Source of the DNA: Chloroflexota bacterium
GTDB lineage: Bacteria > Chloroflexota > UBA6077 > JACCZL01
DNA: 42,803 nt
Assembly: GCA_020850535.1 (NCBI GenBank)
Contig: JADZEM010000032.1
Span: 1-42,803 of the forward strand
Direction of reading: 5' to 3'
Position 1 is the stretch's first letter, and each line of letters opens with the position of its first letter. Shown here piece by piece: positions 8,753 through 16,940 of this stretch. Made by a program: the position numbers and the translations under genes. The notes below the pieces were generated by a model that made no database searches, was not told the DNA's origin, and worked only from the letters and a program-made list of their open reading frames with translations.

Positions 8753-9607
8753 CTACACCCACTCTTCCCAGCGGTCGAAGACTCCGCCGAGCGCGGCCAG
8801 AAAGACGCTGTCATGATCCCACCGCGTGATGAAGGTGCGCGGCGTCGTCTCGTTCGGCCGGGTCTCCTCAGCCTGCGCGTAGACCGTGGTGTAGCCTGCC
8901 GCCCGCGCCGCGCGGCCGGCCTCGGCCGTCCAGTTGGCGGACTGGCCCAGCGGGATCGCAAACGTGGCCGGCGTCAGCCCGATCCGGGACGCGATGGTCC
9001 GGCGCGACTCGCCCAGCTCCTGCGCGACGGCGGCCGGCTCCAGCGCGCCGAAGTTCGGATGCGTCACCGAATGGCTGCCGATCTCGACGCCGTCCCGCGC
9101 GAGGCTGGCGATCTCGTCCCAGTCAAGCATCACGTCGTCGCCAAAGGCGTGGCGGCCGTCCGCCCAGTCCGACACCGCGAACAGCGCCCACGGGATGTCG
9201 TACTCCGCCAGGATCGGCGCGGCCACGGTGCGGACGGACTTCAGCCCGTCGTCAAAGGTGATGGCGAGGTCGCGCGGGCCGCCGCCGGAGGCCGCGATCT
9301 CCGATGGCTGCACGAACCGATAGCCGGCCCGCATCGCCGTCTCGATCTGGCGGCGGAACTGGTCCGGATGCACGTCGTTGACGCCCCACATCGGCTGCCC
9401 CACCGAGTGGTAGCAGAGAATGCGCCCGCCAGCGCGTGGCTGTCGTCGCCCCACTCTGGCCAGCACATTGCGCTCGCAGCACATCCTGGCTGCAGCGACC
9501 GTCGAGCGGCGCAGGCCAGTCCATCTGACCAGCTTTCTGAGCACCTGTTTCACGGTGTTGCCATTCCCCTGTCCGTTCAGCCATGCGGCCCCCGGGCTGC
9601 TCCCCAT
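8753..9607 (-). CDS. Polysaccharide deacetylase (NodB homology, CE4)
   Basis: About 284 residues with the NodB fold. Motif 1 is TFDDG (117-121) with the metal-binding Asp; motif 2 is HSVTH (179-183) with the two metal-binding His; the GRILCYHSVG lead-in at about 61-70 is typical of the family. The usual RxPYG motif is replaced by FAIPLGQSANW, so the third motif is divergent. Such enzymes remove N- or O-acetyl groups from cell-surface polysaccharide. The start at 9607 has GGAGAG 9 nt upstream; an ATG at 9652 is possible. It is the third gene of a run with the aminotransferase and epimerase, with a 59-bp gap, so it probably modifies the same surface sugar. Confidence 0.87.
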   Translation of the reverse strand: MGSSPGAAWLNGQGNGNTVKQVLRKLVRWTGLRRSTVAAARMCCERNVLARVGRRQPRAGGRILCYHSVGQPMWGVNDVHPDQFRRQIETAMRAGYRFVQPSEIAASGGGPRDLAITFDDGLKSVRTVAAPILAEYDIPWALFAVSDWADGRHAFGDDVMLDWDEIASLARDGVEIGSHSVTHPNFGALEPAAVAQELGESRRTIASRIGLTPATFAIPLGQSANWTAEAGRAARAAGYTTVYAQAEETRPNETTPRTFITRWDHDSVFLAALGGVFDRWEEWV

Positions 9608-9666
9608 GGCCGCCATCTCTCCGCATATCCGCGGGACGCGACTGCCCCGCACCGCGCCAGCGCGCG

Positions 9667-10812
9667 CTAGAGCGCCTCGAGCAACGCGGCTGCCGCCTCG
9701 TCCTGCTCGGCCTCGGTCATGCCGACGTACAGCGGCAGCAACAATGTCTCGGCGGTCGCGGCCTCCGTCACCGGCAGGGAGAGCGTCGGGTACAGCTCGC
9801 GGTAGAATGGCTCCAGGTGGCTCGCCATCACGCCGCGCCGGCTGGCGATGCCTCGGTCCGCCAGCGCGGCCATGATCCGCGTGCGAGACGCGCCGCCCTG
9901 CAGCCGCACGCAGTACGACTGGTAGGTGTGCGGCCGGCTGGCCGGCACGAACGGCGTCTGGATGCGTGGCTCAGGCGCGAACAGCTCGTCGTAACGGCGC
10001 GCAAGGCGACGGCGCTCGTCCAGAATGCCGTCGAGCTTCCGCAGCTGCACGCGCCCCACGGCTGCCTGGATGTCCGTCATGCGGTAGTTCCAGCCGACTT
10101 CGTTGTAGACCTCGATGTCGGTGGTGCCCGAGGCGTGCCGCGCGAACGCGGAGGTCGAGACGCCATGCGAGCGGATCGCCCGGAGCCGCTCAGCCGCCAC
10201 GTCGTCGTTCGTGGCGATCAGGCCGCCCTCGCCGGTCGTGATGCTCTTGCGCGGGTGGAAGCTGAAGCAGGTGAAGTCGGCAAACGTGCCGACCTTCTGC
10301 CCGTTGACCGTCGCGCCGAGCGTCGGGGCGGCGTCCTCGACGACGGCCAGCGAGCGGCGCTTTGCCAGGGCCATGATCGCCGGCATATCCGCTGCCAGCC
10401 CGATCTGATCGACCGGCATCAGCGCCCGGGTCTTGGCTGTGATGGCCGCTTCCAGCAGCTCTGGCGTGGTGTTGTAGGTCTGTCGGTCGATATCCACGAA
10501 GACCGGCGTCGCGCCAGCGTGCAGGATGGCGTTGGCCGTCGCGATGAAGGAGAACGACGGGCAGATCACTTCGTCGCCGGGGCCGACGCCGGCCGCGACC
10601 AGCGCCAGGTGCAGCGCGGTGGTGCAGTTCGAGGTCAGCACGGCGTTCCTGACGCCGATGTAGGCGGCCAGCTCTCGCTCGAACTCCTGGACCTGCCGGC
10701 CCTGCGAAAGCCACCCCGAGCGAACGGCCTCGGCGGCGGCGTTCCCCTCTTCCTCGCCGACACACGGGCGGGTGATCGGGATGCGCACCGGGTGTGCAGC
10801 ACTGACCGTCAT
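9667..10812 (-). CDS. DegT/DnrJ/EryC1/StrS-family sugar aminotransferase
   Basis: A 381-residue PLP enzyme that aminates a keto sugar on a nucleotide carrier. The Schiff-base lysine is Lys189 in FSFHPRKSITTGEGG, and Asp160 in VVEDAA should bind the pyridine nitrogen; SNCTTALHLAL (61-71) fits the phosphate-binding part. Closest in character to WbpE/WlbC and FdtB type enzymes, which make 3-amino sugars, but the exact sugar cannot be assigned. ATG 10812 is preceded by AGGGGAAGG six nt upstream and starts 14 nt after the stop of the epimerase gene, so the two are very probably co-transcribed. A matching acetyltransferase and dehydrogenase lie about 6 kb upstream, beyond a low-GC insert. Confidence 0.9.
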   Translation of the reverse strand: MTVSAAHPVRIPITRPCVGEEEGNAAAEAVRSGWLSQGRQVQEFERELAAYIGVRNAVLTSNCTTALHLALVAAGVGPGDEVICPSFSFIATANAILHAGATPVFVDIDRQTYNTTPELLEAAITAKTRALMPVDQIGLAADMPAIMALAKRRSLAVVEDAAPTLGATVNGQKVGTFADFTCFSFHPRKSITTGEGGLIATNDDVAAERLRAIRSHGVSTSAFARHASGTTDIEVYNEVGWNYRMTDIQAAVGRVQLRKLDGILDERRRLARRYDELFAPEPRIQTPFVPASRPHTYQSYCVRLQGGASRTRIMAALADRGIASRRGVMASHLEPFYRELYPTLSLPVTEAATAETLLLPLYVGMTEAEQDEAAAALLEAL

Positions 10813-10826
10813 GGTGAGCCTTCCCC

Positions 10827-11849
10827 TCAGGATGCCGACGGACCGCTGCCGGCCGGCGGCGTCGAAACGGATGTGGATGCGGTTGACGCCATCAGATCGC
10901 GGTGCCAGCGGACCAGCCGTTGCAGCCCCTCCGCGAGGGAGGTGCGGGCCTCCCAGCCCACCCGCTCGCGGGCCAGTCTGGTGCAGGCTTGCCGCCGTCG
11001 CACGTTGTTCACCGCCCGTGCGGGCGCGAACGTCGGCTCGATGTCCGGGTGGCCTGCCGCGATGCACAACTGCTTGCACAGCTCCAACAGGCTCGTCTCG
11101 ACGCCCGTGCCGCAGTTGAAGACCTCGTCGCTCACGTCGGAGGCCATCGCCTTGAGGTACGCCTCGGCCACGTCCTCCACGTAGATGAAGTCCATCGTCT
11201 GGAGGCCGTCCCCGAAGATCACCGGCGGCTCGCCCCGGCCCAGCCGCTCCAGCCAGCGGATCATCACCTCGGTGTACGCGCCGAACACGTCCATGCGCGG
11301 CCCGTAGACGTTGAACGGCCGGAACATGACATACTGGAGGCCGTACATCTCGTTGTAGGCCCGCAGGATCTGCTCGTTGGCGATCTTCGCCGCGCCGTAC
11401 AGGGTGCGGTTGTTGAACGGGTGCTGCTCGTCCATCGGCAGGTAGGACGGGTCGCCGTAGACCGAAGCCGTCGACGCCGCCGCGATCTTCTTGATGCCGT
11501 GCTTGCGGGCCGCTTCCAGAATGTTCTGGGTGCCGTTGACCATCACCTGGACCGCGCGAACGGGCTCCTCGGCGGACTGGGTGATGCGCAGCGCCGCCTG
11601 GTGAAAGACGAGGTCTCGCCCCGCGGTGAGGCGGTCAACCAGCGCGGTGTCACGGATGTCGCCCTCAACAACCTCGACCCGGCCCGTCCCGACGGCGTCC
11701 GCCACGTTCTCATGGCGGCCGCGTACGAAGTCGTCCACAATCGCGATGTGCTCAGCGCCGGACTCCAGCAGCTGATCCACGATGTACGAGCCGATGAAAC
11801 CGGCTCCACCGGTGACGAGCACGCGTGCGCCACTCAGCTCGATACTCAT
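10827..11849 (-). CDS. NAD-dependent epimerase/dehydratase (extended SDR, NDP-sugar)
   Basis: A 340-residue extended short-chain dehydrogenase. It has the NAD-binding GGAGFIG (14-20), an acidic residue after strand 2 (IVDD), the active-site ASTASVYG (125-132) and YGAAK (Tyr151, Lys155). NVYGPRMDVFGAYTEV and DGLQTMDFIYVEDVAEA are typical of UDP-hexose 4-epimerases of the WbpP/GalE type and of dTDP-glucose dehydratase relatives. The product probably supplies an NDP-sugar for surface polysaccharide. It opens the epimerase-aminotransferase-deacetylase operon; a possible promoter lies at 11981-12008. The last 20 residues are a Ser/Thr/Pro-rich tail of no clear role. Confidence 0.9.
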   Translation of the reverse strand: MSIELSGARVLVTGGAGFIGSYIVDQLLESGAEHIAIVDDFVRGRHENVADAVGTGRVEVVEGDIRDTALVDRLTAGRDLVFHQAALRITQSAEEPVRAVQVMVNGTQNILEAARKHGIKKIAAASTASVYGDPSYLPMDEQHPFNNRTLYGAAKIANEQILRAYNEMYGLQYVMFRPFNVYGPRMDVFGAYTEVMIRWLERLGRGEPPVIFGDGLQTMDFIYVEDVAEAYLKAMASDVSDEVFNCGTGVETSLLELCKQLCIAAGHPDIEPTFAPARAVNNVRRRQACTRLARERVGWEARTSLAEGLQRLVRWHRDLMASTASTSVSTPPAGSGPSAS

Positions 11850-12237
11850 CGATTACCCCTGCCTGTGCGCTCGTCCAAGAGAAGTATCGCGCCGTCGTGC
11901 TCCGCCGATGGGCACGTGGCTGCAACCAATCTGCGTGAGGATAGGACGCCTGATCTGGATGTCACGACCGTCACCTGCACAGCATATCGAATGAACGCAG
12001 CGATCCAAGATGATGTGACGTTGTGATCCCGTTTCAGGCATTTTGCACGGCGGCCTCCGCATGCCGGCGTGGACGCGAGACACTGCAGTGCATCATCCTG
12101 AACGTGCAAATGTCCAGACCGGCGGCAGAGAGTACGACGCTCAGGCCGTGTGACCTGGGCACCGGCGGCCACGCTCATGAAGCCGGGCGGCAGAGCCCAC
12201 GGAGCCACGCTCGACTCGCGGAATTACGGTGCGCCGT
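11850..12237. other. Intergenic region upstream of the epimerase operon
   Basis: A gap of 388 bp between the stop of the S8 protease gene and the start of the epimerase gene, both on the minus strand. It holds a plausible promoter (11981-12008). GC is lower than in the neighbouring sugar genes. I see no RNA gene or strong terminator hairpin. Confidence 0.5.
11981..12008 (-). promoter_or_regulatory. Possible sigma-70-type promoter for the epimerase operon
   Basis: Read on the minus strand, TTGGAT (12008-12003) is followed after 16 nt by TATGCT (11986-11981). That gives a leader of about 125 nt before the epimerase start. The match is imperfect and rests on sequence alone. Confidence 0.3.
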
Positions 12238-15015
12238 CTAGCGAACAGCGGACGTGAGCGCGCTAGAGAAGCCCGTCGCGGAATTCGTCCACGACGCTCC
12301 GTTGTCTGTTGAGGAGAAGATCGTCGTTCCTGAGGCGGCCCACCAATTCGTAGGTTGCGCCGATTCGTAGCGCATACCAAGCGTTGGGCTAAACCCCCCG
12401 GTCACCAGGGTATAGGTCGATCCTCCGTCCTCAGATATGTAGTGACCAGTTGTGCTCCATGGTGGGGGGATGTAGAACAGGGCATGATTCTTTGTGTTGC
12501 TCGCGAAATTGCCTGCTCCGAGTCCAAATGGACCAGCCTGAGCGCCAGTAGCGGATGTCTGACTGGTCCAGTCGAATCGATACAGGTTTCCCGAGCTGTA
12601 GCCCATATACACCCGCGTGGGATCGGGACTAGCCACCAGGCTGTGCCCAGCGCTGGACCACCCACCGTATCCGCCCCACCAACTAGCTCCCTCGTCATCC
12701 GTGTAGTGGAGCATCTGATCGCAGTTGGATCCATTCGAGTTAGGAGTGGCGTGGGCACGTCGGAACCAGACCCGGTTGCTGCCTGGAGCCGTCGGCAAGA
12801 CGAACGCATGCAGACCCGTCGTGATTCCTCGGTGCAGGCAATGATTCGGGACCGTATACGTTCCGAGCGCCGTTTGGGTCCAAGTTCCGCCTCCCTGAGA
12901 CTTCCAGAGGGCACCCGCAGCGGCTGCATACCGAGTGTCCGCATCGGGCCGAATTTTCACGTCGTTTGTGGCCAATGGTGAGTCCGCAATCTGAGTCCAG
13001 GTCACGCCGCTGTCGGTCGAGCGATACTCTTTCCTGGTTCCGGGCGAACCATTCGTCCTACCAATGATGTACATCAGATGTGGCATATGCGACGGCGCGA
13101 GCACGACATCAATCTTGGTGAGGTCGTTGCCAGCATTTGCATGGATCCAGTTCGACGCTCCGCCAGCCCCACCACGAGCCATCAGTCCACTACCACTTGT
13201 ACCGATGAACACCACGCGACTCAAGCTTAAGGGGGGCAAGCCCAGTAGCCTAAATCGGCCGTTTCCGACACGATACTCCTCAGCAGTTACAACAGGCACA
13301 GCATTGGTCTTCACCACTGCAGCGATTTGAGCTCCTGTTAGTCCAGGTTGAGACTGCAGAAGGAGAACTGCACCTGCAGCCACGATCGGCGCGGATGCGG
13401 AGGTACCTATAAACGGCCCGCCAACTACGTCAAGGCCAGTCAACGTTACAATGTCTGGCTTGCTGCGACCGTCAGTAGTCGGTCCAGCGCTACTATATGC
13501 CGCAAGTTGATCAGACCCGCCCTTCAGAAGACCGCCGACCACGACGACGCCAGATCCTTTAGCGTCAGCAGGGTGCAGGAAGCTACCGGCGGCTGTCCCA
13601 AATCCGGAGGCGAAAGAATTCACTGAGACGCCCATCGCCACGAGATCAAGCGTCACGTTGTCAGGTCCGCTGATCCATTTCACACTTATCGTCGTGTTCG
13701 GACTCGCATTGTTCACGAGTTCAATAGGGCGCAGGAGCGACGGACCACCAACGCAGAACTGGCTATTCTCCGACTTTCGCGAAAACAGGCCCGTGCCAAC
13801 ATGTAGATCCAGGTTCGTGCAAGGATCCCCCCATTCCGCTACACCGTCGGTTCCTGTCGTGCGCCATCTCAGTGCTATGCTCCCGTTAGGAGAAGCCCAC
13901 TGCGATGTGCTCAACGTCAAGCTGTTGCCCTGCGGCTGACCAAGCGCATCGGTAAAGTTCAGCCAGCCATCTAGATCTGTATCTGCCCACGACCCTGTCC
14001 AGAAGCGTGTTCCAGAGTTCCCAATAGAATGGGTAACAAGGATTCCGAGACTAGAAGCGTAGTCAAAAGCAAATACCGAACCGCCGGATACACCATCGCC
14101 GTTGCCTGGTCCTTCGAGAGACGCATAAGGGAATCCCATGGACATATTTATGATCTTCACACCCTTGGTGTGGAAACAATCAATCGCCGGAACGAGTTGA
14201 GGCGTTATATCTGCTGCTGCAACAAAGATCTCAACATCCGGCGCAATACCCTTGATAACCTCAGCTACCATTGACCCGTGGTCTGTCATTGTCGTATTGG
14301 ACATCTGGTGACAAGAGTGATTGCCATCAATCGGAGTCAGGCCACGGGCTGCGTTGGAGTAGTCTTCAAAGCCACCATCGAGAATGCCGATCTTTACACC
14401 GGTTCCCTTATATCCATTATCCGACCACGCCTTCGAAAGAATATCGGTAATCACATCATTGTCGATATTCGAAGGCTCCCCGCGATAAGCTCGCTCAATG
14501 TAGCGAACTGCTGAGCTCTGGCTCAGGCTTTCAAGCAGCCTGATGGGCACTTCGGCACCGATCACATCTCTGGTGCGCCCGAGCGCAGGTATGGAGAGAC
14601 CCTTCAGGAGACGGTCAACCTGGTCCCCTTGTGTGGGATTTGCTTGAATATTCACAAGGACTGGTTCGTTAAAATGCAAACTGTACTGTCGACCTTGTTC
14701 GGCGGAAATTTCTCCCTTTTCTGCCCGAGTGATCTGTACGAGATTATTCTCCATTTTTGGGTGTACGTTCCGTTGCGGAACCGCCGCACTCGGAGTGCCT
14801 GGCTTGATCGGTTCGCCATTTGCTGGAGGTGTACCGGCAGAGGCTGGTGATGGGGCAGGCCGAGCCGTCTGGGGTGAAGGACTCGCGACAGGAGACGCTT
14901 GGCGAAGGGTTTGTGGAGAACTTTGGGCAACGGCGGGAGCGGCCTGCGCCGTGAGTGCAAGCAACATGGCCAGGCACAAGACTCTGTTCAGCGTCGGTAT
15001 CCAGGTGCGATGCAC
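12238..15015 (-). CDS. Secreted S8 (subtilisin-like) serine protease with Asp-box repeat C-terminus
   Basis: About 925 residues. The GTG at 15015 is chosen because AGGAGG lies 7 nt upstream and a signal peptide follows (WIPTLNRVLCLAMLLALTAQ, then AAPAVAQ). Next are a Pro/Ala/Ser-rich linker, a prodomain-like part (about 115-180), and a split subtilase domain with Asp213 (VKIGILDGG), His246 (TDHGSMVAEV), oxyanion Asn333 (SIGNSG) and Ser539 (FIGTSASAPIVAAG); an insert of about 150 residues precedes the Ser block. The last 280 residues carry Asp-box motifs of sialidase/BNR type (STDSGVTWTQI, TDDEGASWWGG, SEDGGSTY, STDNGASWTN), a beta-propeller fold. Exported protease; target unknown. GC is clearly lower than in neighbours (31 of 60 bases at 14041-14100), which suggests acquisition. 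Its ribosome binding site overlaps the stop codon of the upstream small gene. Confidence 0.92.
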   Translation of the reverse strand: MHRTWIPTLNRVLCLAMLLALTAQAAPAVAQSSPQTLRQASPVASPSPQTARPAPSPASAGTPPANGEPIKPGTPSAAVPQRNVHPKMENNLVQITRAEKGEISAEQGRQYSLHFNEPVLVNIQANPTQGDQVDRLLKGLSIPALGRTRDVIGAEVPIRLLESLSQSSAVRYIERAYRGEPSNIDNDVITDILSKAWSDNGYKGTGVKIGILDGGFEDYSNAARGLTPIDGNHSCHQMSNTTMTDHGSMVAEVIKGIAPDVEIFVAAADITPQLVPAIDCFHTKGVKIINMSMGFPYASLEGPGNGDGVSGGSVFAFDYASSLGILVTHSIGNSGTRFWTGSWADTDLDGWLNFTDALGQPQGNSLTLSTSQWASPNGSIALRWRTTGTDGVAEWGDPCTNLDLHVGTGLFSRKSENSQFCVGGPSLLRPIELVNNASPNTTISVKWISGPDNVTLDLVAMGVSVNSFASGFGTAAGSFLHPADAKGSGVVVVGGLLKGGSDQLAAYSSAGPTTDGRSKPDIVTLTGLDVVGGPFIGTSASAPIVAAGAVLLLQSQPGLTGAQIAAVVKTNAVPVVTAEEYRVGNGRFRLLGLPPLSLSRVVFIGTSGSGLMARGGAGGASNWIHANAGNDLTKIDVVLAPSHMPHLMYIIGRTNGSPGTRKEYRSTDSGVTWTQIADSPLATNDVKIRPDADTRYAAAAGALWKSQGGGTWTQTALGTYTVPNHCLHRGITTGLHAFVLPTAPGSNRVWFRRAHATPNSNGSNCDQMLHYTDDEGASWWGGYGGWSSAGHSLVASPDPTRVYMGYSSGNLYRFDWTSQTSATGAQAGPFGLGAGNFASNTKNHALFYIPPPWSTTGHYISEDGGSTYTLVTGGFSPTLGMRYESAQPTNWWAASGTTIFSSTDNGASWTNSATGFSSALTSAVR

Positions 15016-15026
15016 GAGGCGGCCTC

Positions 15027-15431
15027 CTACGGAAATATCGCTGAGGGAAGGTGAATTACGTGGACGACTTGCGGCAGGTTGGAGAGGGCGCACGCCCGGT
15101 TCAATGGGACACGAAGCACAAGTTCGCTGTCACGTCTTGAAAGTTGCTCGGCGTCGAACTTAGCTGGAATCATTGCATCTGCTGGGGCCACATAGACCAT
15201 CAACGACACCCTTTGTTGAGGATCTCTTTTCAAGCGCGACTCGTAGTACACTTCGTTTGGAAGCCGAGGGCAGTCGCGAAGATGGTCCTGGCGCGTCGGC
15301 TCGCGCCACATGCCAGATAAGTGGGGGAGCGGGATTGTGGAGAGCAACGCATAGGATGCGAGCACAAGCACTGGTAAACACCCAGCCACCAATGCGGTCG
15401 TAGTCCTCCTGCTGATCCAGTCTCGCCTCAT
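15027..15431 (-). CDS. Small membrane-anchored protein, prodomain-like, coupled to the S8 protease
   Basis: A 134-residue protein; ATG 15431 has AAGAGG 5 nt upstream. One hydrophobic segment (about 11-31) anchors or exports it. The stop TAG is part of the ribosome binding site of the protease gene (TAGGAGG), so translation of the two is coupled. The last 60 residues, from VSLMVYVAPADAM to VPLNRACALSNLPQVVHVI, can be aligned by eye with the prodomain part of the protease (VLVNIQANPTQ ... VPIRLLESLSQSSAVRYI): both have a beta-strand, then VP[IL], a helix, and V-x-[HY]-[VI]. I infer a stand-alone I9-like inhibitor or folding helper; no family was recognised outright. Confidence 0.7.
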   Translation of the reverse strand: MRRDWISRRTTTALVAGCLPVLVLASYALLSTIPLPHLSGMWREPTRQDHLRDCPRLPNEVYYESRLKRDPQQRVSLMVYVAPADAMIPAKFDAEQLSRRDSELVLRVPLNRACALSNLPQVVHVIHLPSAIFP

Positions 15432-15923
15432 TCTCGCCTCTTGAAGCAGCGGGTAGCCGGATCTGTGGACCACGTGGATAGGACTCGTCTCGCCGGAGCG
15501 CAGTGCGCTAAAATTGAGATGTTTACCATTTCCGAGTCCGAAAGCGCTTGGCTAATTGGGGCTTCTCAGCACCGACGTTAGACTCGCAGGCGGGGCATGC
15601 CGTTCGCAGCTTGACGGAAGCAAACATGATCGTATGCGAATGCCTGGGGCGTGTCAATGGTGCAACGTGCCATTCTTAAATTCTTATCTGAATTTCCACC
15701 ACGAATTCTTGAAGGCGTCAGTATATCGTCGAATACGCTCGCTCCAGTCCGGCTGACGCTTAGGATCTGGAGGGTCCTGTGCGAGTAAGCGCTGTAGCAT
15801 AGGCATGGCTCTGCGAAGTTGCTACATTGGAATATGCGACTAAGGCATCGATACTGTCAAGAATGAGGCTCAGGTTCGCTGGAACTTCGTGCTTGGCACG
15901 TGAGAGCTAGAGGCAATGCACGC
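15432..15923. other. AT-richer intergenic region, no gene seen
   Basis: This stretch of 492 bp lies between the divergent small membrane protein and the hypothetical gene at 15924. Its GC is the lowest in the window by eye (for example the stretch near 15670-15710). The only open frame of note (15556-15756, plus strand) has no ribosome binding site and no protein-like composition. It presumably holds promoters for both flanking genes; I could not place them with confidence. Confidence 0.5.
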
Positions 15924-16352
15924 ATGGGATTTGATCGGCATCACGTCATCGCGGTGACGAGCTACAGCAGAGCAGACATCGACCGAGCACACGGTGCTGC
16001 GATACGCATCTTCGAAGTAGAGGATCCGCACCTCGGCTTCGGCCTGGGGATGCTCACGCCGATCCAAACATCACCGTCGAACGGCTGGTTTACCTTCTTC
16101 GTCGGGCCGGACGGTGGCAAGGAGTCCGGTGACGCATCGAAGTTGGGCGATGCGCGGCGGGCAGCGTTTCGTGCGTGGCTGAAGTCGCAGAACTACGAGC
16201 ACGGCGAGAGTCGGTACGCCTGGGTCGAGGTCTACTACGGGGACGACATGCTCCAGGCCGCCATCGTGGACGACGGAGACGCCGAGCAGCGCGCGGCAGG
16301 AGTCCATCTGCCGCACCCCTACTTTGGGGACAAGCCGGAGGGGCCGACGTAG
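15924..16352 (+). CDS. Hypothetical protein
   Basis: A 142-residue soluble protein without signal peptide or membrane segment. I do not recognise it. The start at 15924 is preceded by GAGG 10 nt upstream; an ATG at 15900 is also in frame. The sequence is rich in aromatic and acidic residues (NGWFTFFVGPDGGKESGD, RYAWVEVYYGDD), which suggests a compact alpha/beta domain. It is convergent with the small gene at 16367, with only 14 bp between the stop codons, and sits in the group of small orphan genes between the S8 protease and the acetyltransferase. Confidence 0.65.
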   Translation: MGFDRHHVIAVTSYSRADIDRAHGAAIRIFEVEDPHLGFGLGMLTPIQTSPSNGWFTFFVGPDGGKESGDASKLGDARRAAFRAWLKSQNYEHGESRYAWVEVYYGDDMLQAAIVDDGDAEQRAAGVHLPHPYFGDKPEGPT

Positions 16353-16366
16353 CGCTCGCCTGCGCG

Positions 16367-16630
16367 TCAGCCTACCGGGGCGTCAGCGGGCTGCTCGGAG
16401 CGCGTGGGGCGCTCCCGAGGCTTCAACGGTGCCGCTCCAGAGGCGCTGATGAACCGCATCAGGTCACGCAGCTCACGCTCGACCCACGGAACGATAGTGG
16501 GGTCGGTGCTGAGGCTTTCGGCCACAGAAGCGTAGATGCCGACGAGGCGCGTGTGAACCTCGTCAAGCGTCTCAGCCGGTGACGGGGGCGTGGCCTGCGA
16601 CTCTCGCCTTGGTGTTTCCATCACTATCAT
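16367..16630 (-). CDS. Small protein, possible partner of the toxin-like gene
   Basis: An 87-residue soluble protein with one predicted helical core (about 22-64: LDEVHTRLVGIYASVAESLS and VERELRDLMRFI) between Pro-rich ends. The start ATG at 16630 has GAGG 4 nt upstream, and this site overlaps the stop codon of the upstream toxin-like gene (GAGTGAGG); the gap is 6 bp. Translational coupling to a toxin-like gene is what one expects of an antitoxin or immunity protein, but I recognise no antitoxin family and there is no DNA-binding motif. A second ATG at 16621 is possible. Confidence 0.65.
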   Translation of the reverse strand: MIVMETPRRESQATPPSPAETLDEVHTRLVGIYASVAESLSTDPTIVPWVERELRDLMRFISASGAAPLKPRERPTRSEQPADAPVG

Positions 16631-16636
16631 CGTACC

Positions 16637-16927
16637 TCACTCTTCCCAATACGTGCTGCGCTTCAAGCGGTACACGTCATCCTCGTCAAGTCGGTGGTGC
16701 GTCACGATGAATCCCTGCACGTCCGAACCCACAAAGCGTGCGGAGTCGCGATGGTAGTAGCCTACGCGCGGCTCGTTGGTGCGGCTGTCCACATAGGTGA
16801 ATCGTGTACCCAGGACAATGGTCTCTTGAGCGCTGTCGTCATATTCGTCAACTGAATGGGTTCCGAACTGACCACGGTGCTTGCCGTAGTGGTCTTCCAG
16901 ATGCTGTGCCGTCTTCCACGTCGCCAT
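16637..16927 (-). CDS. Candidate BECR-fold RNase toxin-like protein
   Basis: A 96-residue protein. The arrangement HLEDHYGKHRGQFG (9-22), then an EY (28-29), then three beta-strand-like stretches ending in RFVGSDVQGFIVTHHR (64-79), resembles by eye the Barnase-EndoU-ColicinE5/D-RelE-like nucleases found as phage and contact-dependent toxins. In these, an N-terminal His pair and a C-terminal G-x-I-x-T strand form the active site; here His13, His17, Thr76 and Arg79 would be candidates. The usual toxin carries a secretion or pre-toxin domain, which is absent here. The start ATG 16927 lies 13 nt after the acetyltransferase stop and has only a weak ribosome binding site. The next gene is 6 bp downstream. 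Family assignment is by pattern only. Confidence 0.6.
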   Translation of the reverse strand: MATWKTAQHLEDHYGKHRGQFGTHSVDEYDDSAQETIVLGTRFTYVDSRTNEPRVGYYHRDSARFVGSDVQGFIVTHHRLDEDDVYRLKRSTYWEE

Positions 16928-16940
16928 CTCGTGCGCCGGG

